Part shown: one piece after another, positions 45,001-58,696 of the stretch
How positions within the stretch are numbered: the first letter of the stretch is position 1
How the letters are laid out: each line of letters opens with the position of its first letter
Origin: Clostridium sp.
GTDB lineage: Bacteria; Bacillota_I; Bacilli_A; Acholeplasmatales; Anaeroplasmataceae
NCBI GenBank assembly: GCA_022010015.1
Contig: CP091735.1
Span: 62,001-126,000, forward strand
Direction: 5' to 3'
DNA: 64,000 nt
Position numbers and translations under genes: made by a program
The notes under the pieces: generated by a model
What the model was told of the DNA's origin: nothing
The model's input: only the letters and a program-made list of their open reading frames with translations
The model's database searches: none

Positions 45001-48000
45001 TTCTCTTGTAGCCTTAATTGTATAGGTTTCACCCTTAATACCATATTCACTTGTTAAATATACACTAATTGTTTTTACTACTTCCAGCTGTAAGACTTAT
45101 TTCTCCTGCTCCACTAACTGTGGCATGATTTGCATTTGTTACCGCCTCAACATTTAAGCTTACTACCTTATATGGAACACTAAATGTTATATTTTTACCA
45201 AATTCATAACTTACTTCATATTCACTACCATCTGATAGCTTTCCAACTATATTAATATTTGTAATAGTATTATCATTTTTCCATTGCACATACAACTATT
45301 TCATATGTCTTTGTGCTTCCTGATTCACTTGTTACTAATACTCTTATTGTTGTACTTGCTCCAGAAGCTATGCTAATATTACCTAGTGTTGATTCACTAT
45401 TAATTTTAGCTAAGCTATTATTTAAGGTAGCTACTACATTGATATTTCCAACATTACGATCAAGACAAATCTTTTTTGTTGTTAGCTCACCTGATGCAAT
45501 ATATTCAACATCATTAATCTTAAGTGAACTTAGCTTATTATCAGTATTTGCCGCTTCTCTTGTAGCCTTAATTGTATAGGTTTCACCCTTAATACCATAT
45601 TCACTTGTTAAATATACACTAATTGTTTTACTACTTCCAGCTGTAAGACTTATTTCTCCTGCTCCACTAACTGTGGCATGATTTGCATTTGTTACCGCCT
45701 CAACATTTAAGCTTACTACCTTATATGGAACACTAAATGTTATATTTTTACCAAATTCATAGCTTACTTCATATTCACTACCATCTGATAGCTTTCCAAC
45801 TATATTAATATTTGTAATAGTATTATCATTTTTCCATTGCACATACAACTATTTCATATGTCTTTGTACTTCCTGATTCACTTGTTACTAATACTCTTAC
45901 TGTTGTACTTGCTCCAGAAGCTATGCTAATAGTACCTAGTGTTGATTCACTATTAATTTTAGCTAAGCTATTATTTAAGGTAGCTACTACATTGATATTT
46001 CCAACATTACGATCAAGACAAATCTTTTTTGTTGTTAGCTCACCTGATGCAATATATTCAACATCATTAATCTTAAGTGAGCTTAGCTTGTTATCTGTAT
46101 TTGCTGCTTCTCTTGTAATCTTAAAGATATATTTTGCGCCTGCTACACCAGACTCACTCTTAGCATAAACCTCAAATGTATTTAAGCCAACCCTTAAGGT
46201 TTTAGTACCAGCTCCATAGCCTGTAGCTGATTCTGGGAAGGTTGCGTTAATATAAATTGTAGATACATTATACGAAACACTATATTCATAGGTTTGATCT
46301 GTAGCTATTTCACTAAAAAGTATAATCAATACCATCTACACTTTCACTATCAGCTTCACCTTTTTGAATTACAATATTAGAAACCTTATTATTAGTATCC
46401 TTAGCCTTTAAAATCCAAACCTCTATTGTCTTCTTATAACTTGGATTTTCAGGAGTAATTACAAGCTCATAGTAACCATTAGCTAAAAATTCCAAAGTAG
46501 TTGCATTAGCAGTTCCACTAATAGTAGTTGTACTAGCAACCCCACTAATTTTCACCTTAGCCTTTTCTTCAGATAATGGCAATTCATATATCCACTTAGT
46601 TTCCGTACTAGATGAACTCTTTTTGATATTCATTACCGCTTACATTTCCTAAAATTTCATAAGTTATATTTGCATCAGTTGAAGCAGCTTCTCTTGTAAC
46701 TGTAACCGTATAGGTTGCGACTCTACCAGATTCGCTTGTTACTGTAATTGTAATTGTCTTTTTTATTCAATAAATAGGTATTATCAAAGCTTACACTTTT
46801 ACTAGCAGGATTGAATGCAATCTCTGCATTTGTAGTACAATCAATTCTAAATCCTAAATTATTAGTATAAACAACATTAGCATTATAATTATTTCCATGA
46901 TTTTTCAAGCTCTAGTGGTGTCTCACCAGTACTATTTTTTTAAATAGGCCTTTAAATTAGATATTGAATTATCGTTAGATAATCTATTAATGTTTACAGT
47001 ATAGCTTGTTGTTGTCTCATCTTGGGCTTTAACAACTATGGTAATCGCACTTAATCCATTAATGTTAATTTCACTATAATCATTATTAGTTAATTTTACA
47101 TTATTAAAATAAGCACCATCAATCATAACATTAGGAGTTACAACTGACTTAACTAATACATTATCTTCACCATCAGGTAAATTAAGTGTATAGTTATTAC
47201 CTTCACCCTTTTGTAAATTAATATTACCAAGTACGCCACTTGGAAGCTTAAAATCTAGGGAATCAAGTGTTGAAATACTATATTTTTGCCTTGCAACCTT
47301 AAAGCTAAACTCCTGTGTATTATTTTTATTTTCCGATTCAACAGTAATAATAATATTATTAGTACTTCCCGCATCTAACAAATTGATATCATAAGAATCA
47401 CCATTTAATGCAGCAGCATTTCCATTAACTGTTACATTCTTAATATTACCATTAAATAAAGCTGTAGCATTAAGTGATAATTTATTTGTTTCAGCCAAAA
47501 CCGTAATTGTTTTTATCAATCAAACCAGTTAAATTACTAGATGTATAATTAAAATTTTTCACCATTAGTAGATGTAATATCTACAGTATTTAACGCTGTA
47601 TTTGGACTTGGTGCAGAAACTGTAACAGTTTTATCGCCAGCAAAATTAATAGTTCTTTCATCAGAAAATCCGCCTACAAATTCAAGTTCAGCACCATTAT
47701 CATCATAAAATACTACTGCTGTTGCAACGTTCAAAAATATCTTGAACAAAAATCAATTGTATTGCTATCAACATTTTTCCTTTACAGTTATAGGAACAAC
47801 GGCCTTAACAACACTAACGTCACTAGTTTTTTTACTAAAGTATTATATTCACTTAACTGAAAACTAATTTCATAAACATCCTTATTTATTTCTTCAGCAT
47901 CATCAGCCTCTGACATATTAATATTAACGTTTGTACGTTTAATTGAAGAAGCATCTGTATATTTAGCTGTTGTAAATTCTTCTTGATAGCTAATATTGCC

Positions 48001-48260
48001 AACTTCTAAAATGTCTGGATTAGTTATATATAAGAAATAGCTTATAGCTGCCCACGAAGCACCACCAGTATTAGCACTATCAATACTAATTGTTAAATCA
48101 AATGTACCACCAGGGGTTACACTTGATTTTGATGTTTCAATAGAAATTGTTGGATAATTTGCTGCCTTTGCTTTATTATCCTTAAAGCTAATTAATGTGA
48201 ATATACAAAGCATTAATATAAAGCTTGTCTTAAATATTAAAAGATTTTATTCTTTTTCAT
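42004..48260 (-). CDS. Giant cadherin-like surface protein with C-terminal membrane anchor
   Basis: About 2,080 residues, many shifts. Signal peptide MKKNKILLIFKTSFILMLCI then a ~150-residue cohesin-like domain (YPTISIETSKSSVTPGGTFDLTIS, ITNPDILEVGNISY). The rest is some fifteen cadherin-like beta-sandwich units (PF12733 type) with the hallmark S-L-x-I-N, Y-x-V, VSGAGEISLTAG, V-x-VTSE-G-x-x-x-Y-x-I-x-V-x-R (e.g. YLTGLTINDNVINVEPNKY). It ends in a single transmembrane helix AIMVGSVVILTAAYFVF followed by RSKKRKI, so it is membrane-anchored rather than sortase-linked; no LPxTG is present. ATG 48260 with AAGGAGG that begins in the upstream gene's stop. Likely adhesin or cell-surface scaffold. Confidence 0.85.
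45001..46110 (-). repeat. Two-copy ~553-bp tandem repeat in the cadherin-like gene
   Basis: 45001-45554 and 45555-46107 are nearly identical (for example TTCTCTTGTA at 45001 and 45555; CCATTGCACATACAAC at 45281 and 45834). The offset of 553-554 is not a multiple of three: one copy has T5 where the other has T4, so the true unit is probably 552 bp (184 residues). Confidence 0.88.
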
Positions 48261-48272
48261 AAATAGTCCTCC

Positions 48273-51200
48273 TTAAAATTCTTGTTCAATATCAATTCTT
48301 TTTTTGTTTCTTTAAATCACTTAATTGAACTTCAATTTTACTCTTTTTCATAATATATTACACTATCATTTACACTAGCATGATTATTAACATCCTCAGT
48401 TGTAGTATCGGAATCAGTGTTTGAACTGCTATCTACCTCTACTACCTCTTCCTCAATAGCCTCATCAAAAGCAACTAATGTTTCTTCATTATCAATTATT
48501 GATTCTTCACTTATAGTCTCTTCAGCTATTGATGTATTATTTTCTACAATCTTTTTCGTCAATAGTTGGCGTTTCATTATTATTAACTACATCTAACGTA
48601 CTATTATTTGTGCTTGGCTTTGTATATAAGCATGAGTTTAGTACACTTATATCACTAATAGCATTTTTAATTATTAATAGGTCAGATGATGTTATGCTTC
48701 CACCACGATTTTTTATCATTATCGCAAGTATTGCATCATCTCTTGTAATAGTAGTGTTATCTTGTATATAATTTTTTTGTATCTAGATAATCTTTAGCAG
48801 TAACTGAACCATCACCATTGGTGTCACCAATTACAGAAATATAAACAGTATCTAATACGACGCCAGCAATAACATATTCAAGCTTCCAGCCTGTTCCAAC
48901 ATTATAACGCTTAACCTTAGAACTATTAAGCTTAGTTTCATCACAATCATATAACAATGTGTATTTATTGTTAGCATAACGATAAGCTCTAATATTATCA
49001 GCATCAATATTTAAACCAGCAACTAAATCAGCAAGCTTAGTTTGTGGCAATACTTGACCTAAAAATAACATAATTTTCATTAATGCCATAAGTATTTTTC
49101 ACCAACATCATCAATACCATGAATAATACCCTTTTTCGGTATAGGTTCTACGATATTTATATTCTCTACCACGTTTGATTTCTACGCTTATATATATTAA
49201 ATCCATTTGTGAATCAGCCTTAATTTCAATAGATTTACTTAACTCAATCTTAAAGGTAAAGCTAATATCAGAAGGAACCTCATAATTATTTGTGGTTGTT
49301 GTAAATTTAGCAACTAGCGAATATTCACCTTGTTCTTTAATACCCTCAAAGACTTTGCCATCCTTATAATAAGTAACGCTCACCTCATCAGGAAGCTTTA
49401 TAGGAAGAGTTGGTAATTGAAGTTTATTATTATATTTTTGTAGTTTGATCAAGATTAGAAATAACAATAACATATGGAGTAATTTTATATGTTCCATTAA
49501 TCAAAGTCATTTCATAATTATTATTAGAGGCTTCAATATAAATATTATAATCACCAACATCACTACTATTAGTAGCAAGAGTAGTTAAACTAACATTTAT
49601 AATGTCATCATTATAAATTTCACCACTTACTATTTCATAGGTTAATTCTTTAATATCCTCACTATACTGACCTGTTAAATCACTAGCCTTTAGACTTAGC
49701 TTAGCTTTATTAATTGTATATTTTTGTATTAATTGTTCCAGTAAAGTTATTTATACCATTAATAACAAGATCATATTGTCCAGCATTTTTTTATTATTTT
49801 GATATTCTAAGCTAAAATCAGTACCTAGAGCTAAAATCATTTCATTATATTTTTAATTCCAAGCTATTTTGAGTCAAGGTGATATCATTACCATTATATG
49901 TAGCAGTTGCATCAACAGTTATAAATGAATTGCTAAGTTCAACCCTTAGAACTTCAAATTTAACAATCTTTTTCGCCACGATATTCAGCACATGAGAATA
50001 CCACCTTAGCATAATAAATACCAGCATCTAAAGGTGAATTTTCATTTTCACATAGATTATCTAAATAGAAGCTAATCGTTGATGCAATTGTTGTTGCCTC
50101 ATTGTTAATAACAATAGAATATTTTTGGACTAATATTTGAACCAGTATAATAATATTTATCTGATTCAAATACTATCTCAATTTCATCATCATTATATAT
50201 TCTTTGAGTAATCGCAAATTCATACCTTAAAGTACCACTATAATTACCATTACCCTTAATTGAGATATAAGCTTTATTATCAGGAGTACTTATTTCCTTA
50301 TTACGATAATATGAAGCAGAATAATTGCCAACTTCTATTAATTTATTACCATCATAAACACTAAAGCTTGGACGAACACCATTTATTTCATATGGATAGC
50401 TTTCTTCAACATCCTTTACAACAAATGATGAGATATCCTTAGGCTCAATCTTAAAGTATAACATAATTGACCCTTCATATGATTCCTTAAAGGTTATTGT
50501 TAGACTCGCTCCTGCAATGATATTATTATCACCATCATAGCTGACATTTATATTATTGCTGTAAGCTAAATCATATTTAGAAGAATCAATTATGACCTCT
50601 TCTTCATTCACTTTAAATGTAAATTCATTTGGTCTAATCTCAGAACCAGTATATACATAGTTTTTGTTATTTAAAGTAGCTTTAACATTAGATTCCTTAA
50701 TAATCTTAAATGTTATTTCCTTAGTGCCAATGTAATTATTTATACCTGTTACTACTGCTGTAGCATCTCCCACCTCATAAGCTTCAGATGCTACTGTGTA
50801 ATCTATATCTACTGTAAGTTTAATATCACCATACATAATTGTGATTGTAGGCTTTATCACACCACCATTATACATTACAGGCTCAACATCACTAAATATA
50901 ATATCCGAATCATTAATATTCTTTTTGAACAATATTGAAGCTTATTATCTTTTTCATAATTTTTCCAAAATTATTAATACCAACAATTTTTTTATATATT
51001 TTTAGCACCAACATTTATTAAATCACTATCATATGTTAATTTATAGTCAACATTAAGAACAAGAGGTGTACCATCAAAATAAATATTAACTGAAGGTATT
51101 ATTTCAACACCCTTATAAGACACATCAGAAATTTTTATCAATAGTTATAAGTGATTTTTCTTCTTCTGTAGGATTATCTAAATAAACACTTATAATCTTA

Positions 51201-54200
51201 TACGAAACACTTAAATCATCAATAAAATTATTTAAGCCCGTAATTCTTGCGTTCTTAATACCAACATTAATAAGGTTTTCTGTCTCATAAGTAATCTTGT
51301 AATCACTATTTGTTAAAGGATTACCTTTATATAATATTGATAAATTAGTAACATATATTTCTTTGCCAGTATACTTACATTGCTCCTGGTAGCTAATTGT
51401 AATATCAGATGATGTAAGAGATCTTCTCTTTATTTCATAGCTTGAAGATATATTTACTCCTTCAATACTTCCAATTCCTACAATACTTATCTCTTTAACT
51501 CCAGCATTAATTAAATCAGTAGGATAATTAACATTATAATATTTAGCATCTAAAGCCTTATCATCCATATATAAAGTAATTGTTGGCTTTAAAGAATTGC
51601 CATTATAAATCAAATTACCATCATTAACATCTACTCTAAATTTCGCATCCGTATTTTTAACAATATTAAATATTATCTTTTGAACACTGTCTTTATAATT
51701 GCCTATACCTGTAATCAAAGCAGTAGCTTGTCCTACTTCAATATTAGAATTATCAAGATATGAAATCTCATAATCCTTGCCAAGTACAAGCTTCATTCCA
51801 TTATAGGTTAAAAACTAAATCAGGATTAATTTCCCTTGCTATAAATTTTTTTGATTATCTACTGCTTCTAAAGAAACTTCATTAATTGAAGCAGCAATAA
51901 TTTCAAATTCAATGGCTATACTACCTTTAAAATTAATAGAATCAGCATTTGCTGTAGCCAAGAAGCTCTTCTTACCAATATTTCTAAAAATCAGTACCAT
52001 AAGGATAGCTTACACTATAATCGTTATTTGAAATAATTAACTCATTTTTCACCATTATTAAGTATTAGGCTATATTGAGGTGTAATTGAATTACCACTAT
52101 ATTTAAAGTTTGTTCCTAAATCATATTTTACACTAACAAAAATTAGACGAAAGGTCACACTTCTCAATTACAAATGTTTTTTTCAATACTTCCACTATAA
52201 TTATCACTATTAATTGTAATTACAACATTAGCAGTACCAGCATTTAAATTATTATTATATGTAACATTTAAATCAGATAGTGTAACACCATAGCTAGACT
52301 TTAAATTAATAATTTGTGGTTTGTAGCTAATTGCCTTATACATAACATTATCATATTCTAAATCTAAGCTTAATGCTTCACTAATTAAGCGTTTTGCAAT
52401 ATTAAATTTAACCTCTCTTGTACCACTAAAATTGCCAGCACCAGAAATAATTATTGTAGCTATTCCAGCATTAATATTGTCCTTATATGCTACAGTATAA
52501 TTGCTAGATTCTAATATACTATTATTATAATGTAAGATTACCTCAGGCTTAATTTCACTACCTATATAGGTATAGCTACCATCAGCAATATCATCTATAC
52601 TAACTTTATCACTAGCTATATCAATTCCTAAAATAATAAATTCCTTAGATAAACTATCACCACTAAGTGATTTACCAGAAATTGGCTTAACAATAACTGA
52701 TGCTCTACCAGCATTAGTATTAGATTCATAAGAAATTGAATAATTGTCACTAGAAATAATATTACCATTAATTTTTTTAAAATTATTGAAGGAGTATTAG
52801 GCTTTCCTGAATATAAAACACTATAAACTCCATCAACCTCACCTTCAATTTCAATTGTCGTATTAGAGTTTGTCATTTCTATTGCAAAAACCTTAAAGCT
52901 TAAAGTTTTTTTGAATCCTTATAATTACCCTTACCATTAATTCTAACACTATAAATTCCAGCCTCTAAATAATCAGAATTAATTATTTCATAATCATCAC
53001 TTGTTAAATCTAAATCACCATATTTAATTGTAAAAATCATTATAGTTCAATATTATTTTTTTGAAGCATTATATTCTTTATTTAAAAACACTAGCAATAA
53101 TATCACTATCACTAATTGATTTTTTTGATTAATTGTAAATGTTGTTTCATAATTAATAATATAATTTGCATTTGCAGTAATTGTAATATTCGCAACACCA
53201 ACATTTATATTATTACTATATTTAACAACATATTCTAGATTAGAGATTGTCTTATTATTAGCTTCTAAATGATCAATAACATCAACAATGCTAGAGCCAG
53301 TGTATGTAAATGAATTTTCCTTAAATATTACATTTAAATCATCATTTGCTACCTCATAAGCACTAATCACAAATTCTTCTTCTACAAGATCAGATGCTAA
53401 ATAATCATCACTAGCAAGTATTTGAATTATAGCCTTATAGGTTCCAACATTAATTGGATTTGTAACCTCTTCATCATTACTATTTTTTTAAATACAACGC
53501 TTGTATTAAAGCTTGTTAATTTCATACCATAAGCTGATGCTGTAATAATTACATCACTTGTACTTATTGATTTAGCATTATAAATATGACTTAATGAAGA
53601 AATATTATTAGATTCAATAGTAACCTTTTTCTTTATCAAGTACATTAATTACAACCTTGTAATTAGCAACAATGCCATTTTCTGATGTAACTGTAATATT
53701 TATAATGTTTTTCTAAAAACATTTAAATTAAATGTTCCAGTTCCCCTAACAGTTGCAAGACTTGAATTACTTATAGCTTTAACAACAACATTTAATCTAT
53801 TAATATAGCTTACATCATTTAAAATAGCCTCATAGCTATTATCAGCAAGCTTATTAATAACAAGTTCATGATTATTTCCTGCAACATCTACACTAATGCT
53901 TTTAAGAGTATTATCACTATCACCAGTATTCCTACTAAGAGCTAATATGTAATTTCTTGTTGTAGAAGTCTCTGTTGCTTTAATTTTTAATGCTTAGCGA
54001 ACCCTCAAATTCATCATTAAAATTAAATAAATATTTACCATTATATTCTTTATCATTAACAAAAATTACAAGACCACTATTTGTAGTTAAATAAATATCA
54101 ATATTTTTTTATATTTATATGCTATTTCTGAAACTTCAAATAAATTATCAATAAATTCAGGATTATTTATATTATATAAGACATTATTTGTGCCAGCCTC

Positions 54201-57200
54201 TTTAATTACTATGCTAGTAATTACTGGATTAGCTCCAGCAATAACCTCTAAAGAGGTATTAGCTATACTAAATGCTGTATCAGCATTATTATCTGATGAG
54301 TAAATTACAGAATCAGTACTTATTTCAAAATTATAGTTTCCTATATTTAAGCTTCCAATAACCTCAAAATAAACCGTTCCAATATAAATATTATCTGAAT
54401 TTATGGCATCACTTCTAGTAAATGTTATATCACTTGCACCAAGATTAACAATAAAACCTGCTTGAGCATCGCATTTATTTATTTTAAACACACTAGAATC
54501 AAAATTAAAAGTTATGCCTGCACTACTTAAATCATAAGCATAATTCTTCAAATAAATATCAATTGCAATAAGTCCATTATAATAAATATCATATTTACTA
54601 TTTTTCATGAAGAGATAATTCAAGACTAGCACTTGTTTTTAGTAATCGCATCTCTTGTAATAATAATTGTATATTCCTTAATTGTTCCATCTTCAGCTGT
54701 AACTAAAATCTTTATTTCATTATCAACACCAGAATTAAGATTAACATTTGCTGTAAATCCACCCTGGTTCTTAATAGCCTTACCTAAGGAAGCAAATGAC
54801 TTTTCATTAGTTTTAGCTGTAAGCTTTACATAAGGCTTATTAATATGTGTTTGATAGGTATAAGTACTACTCTCTAAATTACCAATTTTTCTCATCATCA
54901 ATTGTAATGTTAAGTGATGTATCATTACTTAAATCACCAGCTATTGCCACAAATTCTAATTCTAAACTCAAATATTTTTAAAACATTAACTTCAGTAAGT
55001 GAACTAGCAACATAATAATAATTTGCATCACTCTCATTAGAAAATGATATATTTACCTTACCGGCAAAAATCCTTTTCTTTCTTATTAAAGGTAATAGTA
55101 CAAAGTTCAATATCAGCATTATTTATGCCTTTATTAGAACTTGAAAAAGAACAAGAAACAGTGTTTGTTATTTTTATCTATTCCATAAATATCAAATATG
55201 TCAGATGTTACAGTTACAACACTAACACTGCTTGGTACATTTAAAATAAAGTCTATAGCATATACATTATCTTTATTCTTATTTGCTAAATGAGCTGTAA
55301 CAGCAAATGACATGGAATTATTTTTTTAAAAATTTTCAATGGTAAAAATATAAATATGGTTCATTAATTACTAGATTCATTTCAAATCCAAGTACTTTTA
55401 AATGTTTGTAAATCATCACTTAAGGTTGCACCCAAAGCTACACTACTAGCACCATTAAGTGACTCTAAAACTATATCTCCTAAATAAATATATGAATTAT
55501 TTATTCCAGATGAAAAAAACTGAATTGTAATTCATTATTTTTCTATATCAACTGAAACTCCATCTATTAAGCTAAAAACTTCTTATTTTAGCATTGTTAT
55601 TAAAACTAAAAAGAAATTGTTCCATTCTTCAAAATATTATTATTAGCATTTTTGAAGATAAATAGAAAAATGTATTTTCACCCTTTTTCTTTAAATAAAA
55701 ACATAATCAGTATCTAAATTTTCATCACTTGCTAGCTTTTTCATATTTTTGCTACTAAAGTTATTGATTTAGTTATTTTTATATGGGAATAAAACAAGCT
55801 CATCATTATGATACCAACCAACAAATCTAAATCCTTCTAAGATTGGCTTAGGTTCTGAATCAATCATTGTACCAAACAAACCTTCATATGTAGTAGTTGA
55901 AAGAGTTCCATCTAATGGATCTAGAGTAATAATATATTTAGTTGTATCCTCTTCCCAAATAGCTGTAAGGACTACATTATTACTTAATGTATCACCTATT
56001 TTAGCAATTTCGCCATTTTCATAGCTCCAGCCCTTAAAATAATATATTTTTATTATTTGAATTAACACTATTATTAAAGTTAGGAAGTGAATTAATCTTT
56101 GTAGTATTATAAACAATAGCAGGTGTCTTACCATATCTTGTTACAAATGTTATGCTATAAGTCACCTCATCCTTCGAGCTTAACTCATAAAAATGAGCAT
56201 ACAATGTTGTATTTTTAGTAATAGTATCCCCATAAACAGCTTGAGTTCCATTTTCATAGAACCAACCATTAAAACGATACCATATACCATTATTTTGAAT
56301 ATCCTCAATAACTGGAAGCTCTGGTAAATTATAAATACCACTAACAGATACTGGAGCATTTCCATATTCACTACTATATGTCAATGTATAACCATTAGTC
56401 TTTAAAAACCAAATTATCACTACTAGTTGTAAACTCAATAGTGTTTTTCTCCTAAAGATGGATCAAAAATTCATTTCTATAGGATTATTAAATTCATTTG
56501 GAATTGTATCCTTCAATTTAATTTTTTTAGTGTTCCTAAAGTTACATTTTTCCAAGGTTAAGGTATCAGTACTAGCATTATTTGAAAAAAATAATTCCAC
56601 CAGCAACACCATCAGGATTAAATGCCAAAGTAAAATTAGTATTTGATGTTATATTTGAAATATTGGAAATAAATACTATATCACTATAGAAATAATCAAC
56701 ACTAGAATTAGATAACCCATAATAATTTCCATTTTCATCTTTTTAATAATGCACCAAAATAAATTGAAAATCCTGAAGAATCCTTAATAGTTCCTTTTTA
56801 AGATTATATCTAGATAAAAAAATAGCCATCTTCGTACTTATTTAATTCAAAAATAAATCTTTGGAGTTGAAGAAATATTTTTCATCTTCCCATATTGCTG
56901 TTAATGTAGTGTTTTTTTGTTATCAAGTCACCACTACTTGCAGCATTACCGTTTTCATACTTCCAACCCTTAAAGCGATGAATAACATCACCATCAGTCA
57001 CATCACTAAGTGTTGGCAATTCAGGTAATTTTTGTAACATTAGCAATAGATGCTGGTGTAGTTCCATAAGCAGTAACAAAAGTTACTGTATAAGTAGTAC
57101 TTTCAGAAATCTTTAAAATAACATCATCACCAGTAGTATAATCTAATCTTGTAGATGATGTATCAAATTCAACATCAAAATTAACATTAATTGGATTATC

Positions 57201-58347
57201 AAAGCCATCAGGAATTAAATCAGCAAGTTTAATTTTAATTGTACCTAAGGTCATATTACTTAGTGTTGTTGTAACGCTTGTATCTTGATTAAAGAATTTT
57301 AATGATGAAGCATTATCATCCAAACTAGAATTCACACTTAAACTAAAGTCAGGATCAAATTTTGCACTATTTACTAATGTAATTTCATTGGCAAATATTG
57401 CATTATCGTTATTCGCATATGCATAATAAATACCGTATACCGGATCATTATACTTAGCACCAAAATATATTGTAAAATTGTTTATATTCTTAATAGTTCC
57501 ATCTAAGATTATATCTAGATAAAAAAATACCCATTTTCATATTTATTTAATTCAAAAATAAATCTTTGGAGTAGTTGATTCAACTACCTCTTCCCATCTA
57601 GCGGTTAAGGTTGTATTTTCCGTTATTGCATCATTAACATTAGCTTTTTGTACCATTACTATAATACCAACCAGTAAATCTATATGTTTTACCAGCAACT
57701 GTAACATTCTCCATTGAAGGAAGTGTAGTTAATGAAGTAACATTTGTTAATTCATTAGGAGTTGTTCCATATTTTGTTTCAAAGATAACATTATATGAAC
57801 TTGCTTCACTGCCACTACCACTGATTGTTCTTGTAATTGTATTAATAGATGCTGGTATATCAAATGAAGAACTTGTACTTAAATATATTTGTGACTCACC
57901 AATGTTAGGTGTTAATACCATTTGACGTGATTCAAAATCACCTGGAATAGTAAAAACTAAGGTGCCACAAAATCCGTCACTAGGTAAAACGCTTGGCGTA
58001 TTTACATTTATTCCACAAGTAAATACTCCTACTGTATCTACTTCAGCAGTACATAATTTTAAATCCCATGTTTCTAAAGAAGAAGAGGGTTCAAATTTTT
58101 GGTGCTAACTCAGCTAAATATGAATAATCAATATCGTCATATTGTAAAAAAAGAAACCACATGATTTTTGTCCTGTAATATTCTTCAAATAGACATTGAT
58201 TCTAACCTCATTATTTTTGGGTTGTTACGTCCTCTAAAAACAATGCTAGGCTCAGCTGCTGCCTTTACTCTATTTTTGTGATGATAACATAACTAGGGAA
58301 AGTATAAATACTACCATAGATATAAATAAACCTATTTTTTTTCTCAT
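48273..58347 (-). CDS. Giant multi-domain surface protein: cohesin-like, Listeria-Bacteroides, MBG-like and dockerin modules
   Basis: About 3,350 residues, dozens of shifts. Signal MRKKIGLFISMVVF, then a cohesin-like domain (EPSIVFRGRNNPKNNEVRIN, GTLVFTIPGDF; ~30-150). About five Listeria-Bacteroides repeats follow (TVTFVTAYGTTPASI, RFKGWKYENG; ~150-860) with further cohesin-like strands between (GTIKIKLADLIPDGFDNPI). Then another cohesin-like part (GITFNFDSSVFKINKCDA), cadherin-like units (to ~1,560), and about twenty MBG-like beta units (YTYTGSEIRPN, ITGINNYIGTKEITFKI). A dockerin GDTNGDGSVTAKDYLDTK with a weaker second loop (GGSITSSDLLIIKNA) and an acidic Thr/Glu tail complete it. Start ATG 58347 (or 58350) after AAGGAGG. 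Confidence 0.85.
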
Positions 58348-58350
58348 CAT

Positions 58351-58696
58351 AAGCCTCCTTATACTTCATCTATTCAGCCAAATACATTTAATGCATAATT
58401 CTACATTTTTTTCCGCAAAAAAATAAAATATTAAAATAAATAGCCCATATCATATTTCAATTATAACACTAAATACGACAAAAAAACAAATAATTATACC
58501 GAAATTACGCCAAAAATTTCCACTTTTTTTAACAATAGAATGTTTTTTTATTTTCAAATAATTACAATTTCGACTAAATCAAGAAATAATAATCACAATA
58601 TTTTTGCTTAAACATTAACAAAAAAACGGCCTCTTTTACATTTTTTTGCAATAACCAGCAGTAAATAGAGAGTGGAAAAAAATCCACTCTCTATCA
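58351..58696. other. AT-rich intergenic region with promoter and hairpin
   Basis: No gene seen. It contains the -10 element at 58460-58465 for the downstream giant gene and a 10-bp hairpin AGAGAGTGGA (58667-58676) / TCCACTCTCT (58683-58692), placed 5 nt after the stop of the 58697 gene. The hairpin lacks a T tract, so it may be a weak terminator or mRNA-stabilising element. Confidence 0.6.
58460..58465 (-). promoter_or_regulatory. Extended -10 promoter of the giant surface-protein operon
   Basis: TGTTATAAT on the minus strand (TATAAT 58465-58460), TG-extended, about 112 bp before the ATG at 58347; -35 weak (TTGTTT, 18 bp). Confidence 0.55.

Noticed and set aside
45313..46168. Plus-strand open frames in the cadherin-like repeat region
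   Set aside because: They are antisense shadows of the repeated minus-strand coding sequence, duplicated with it, and lack ribosome binding sites.
58667..58692. 10-bp hairpin as an intrinsic terminator
   Set aside because: No T tract follows on either strand, so it is listed only as a hairpin in the intergenic region.
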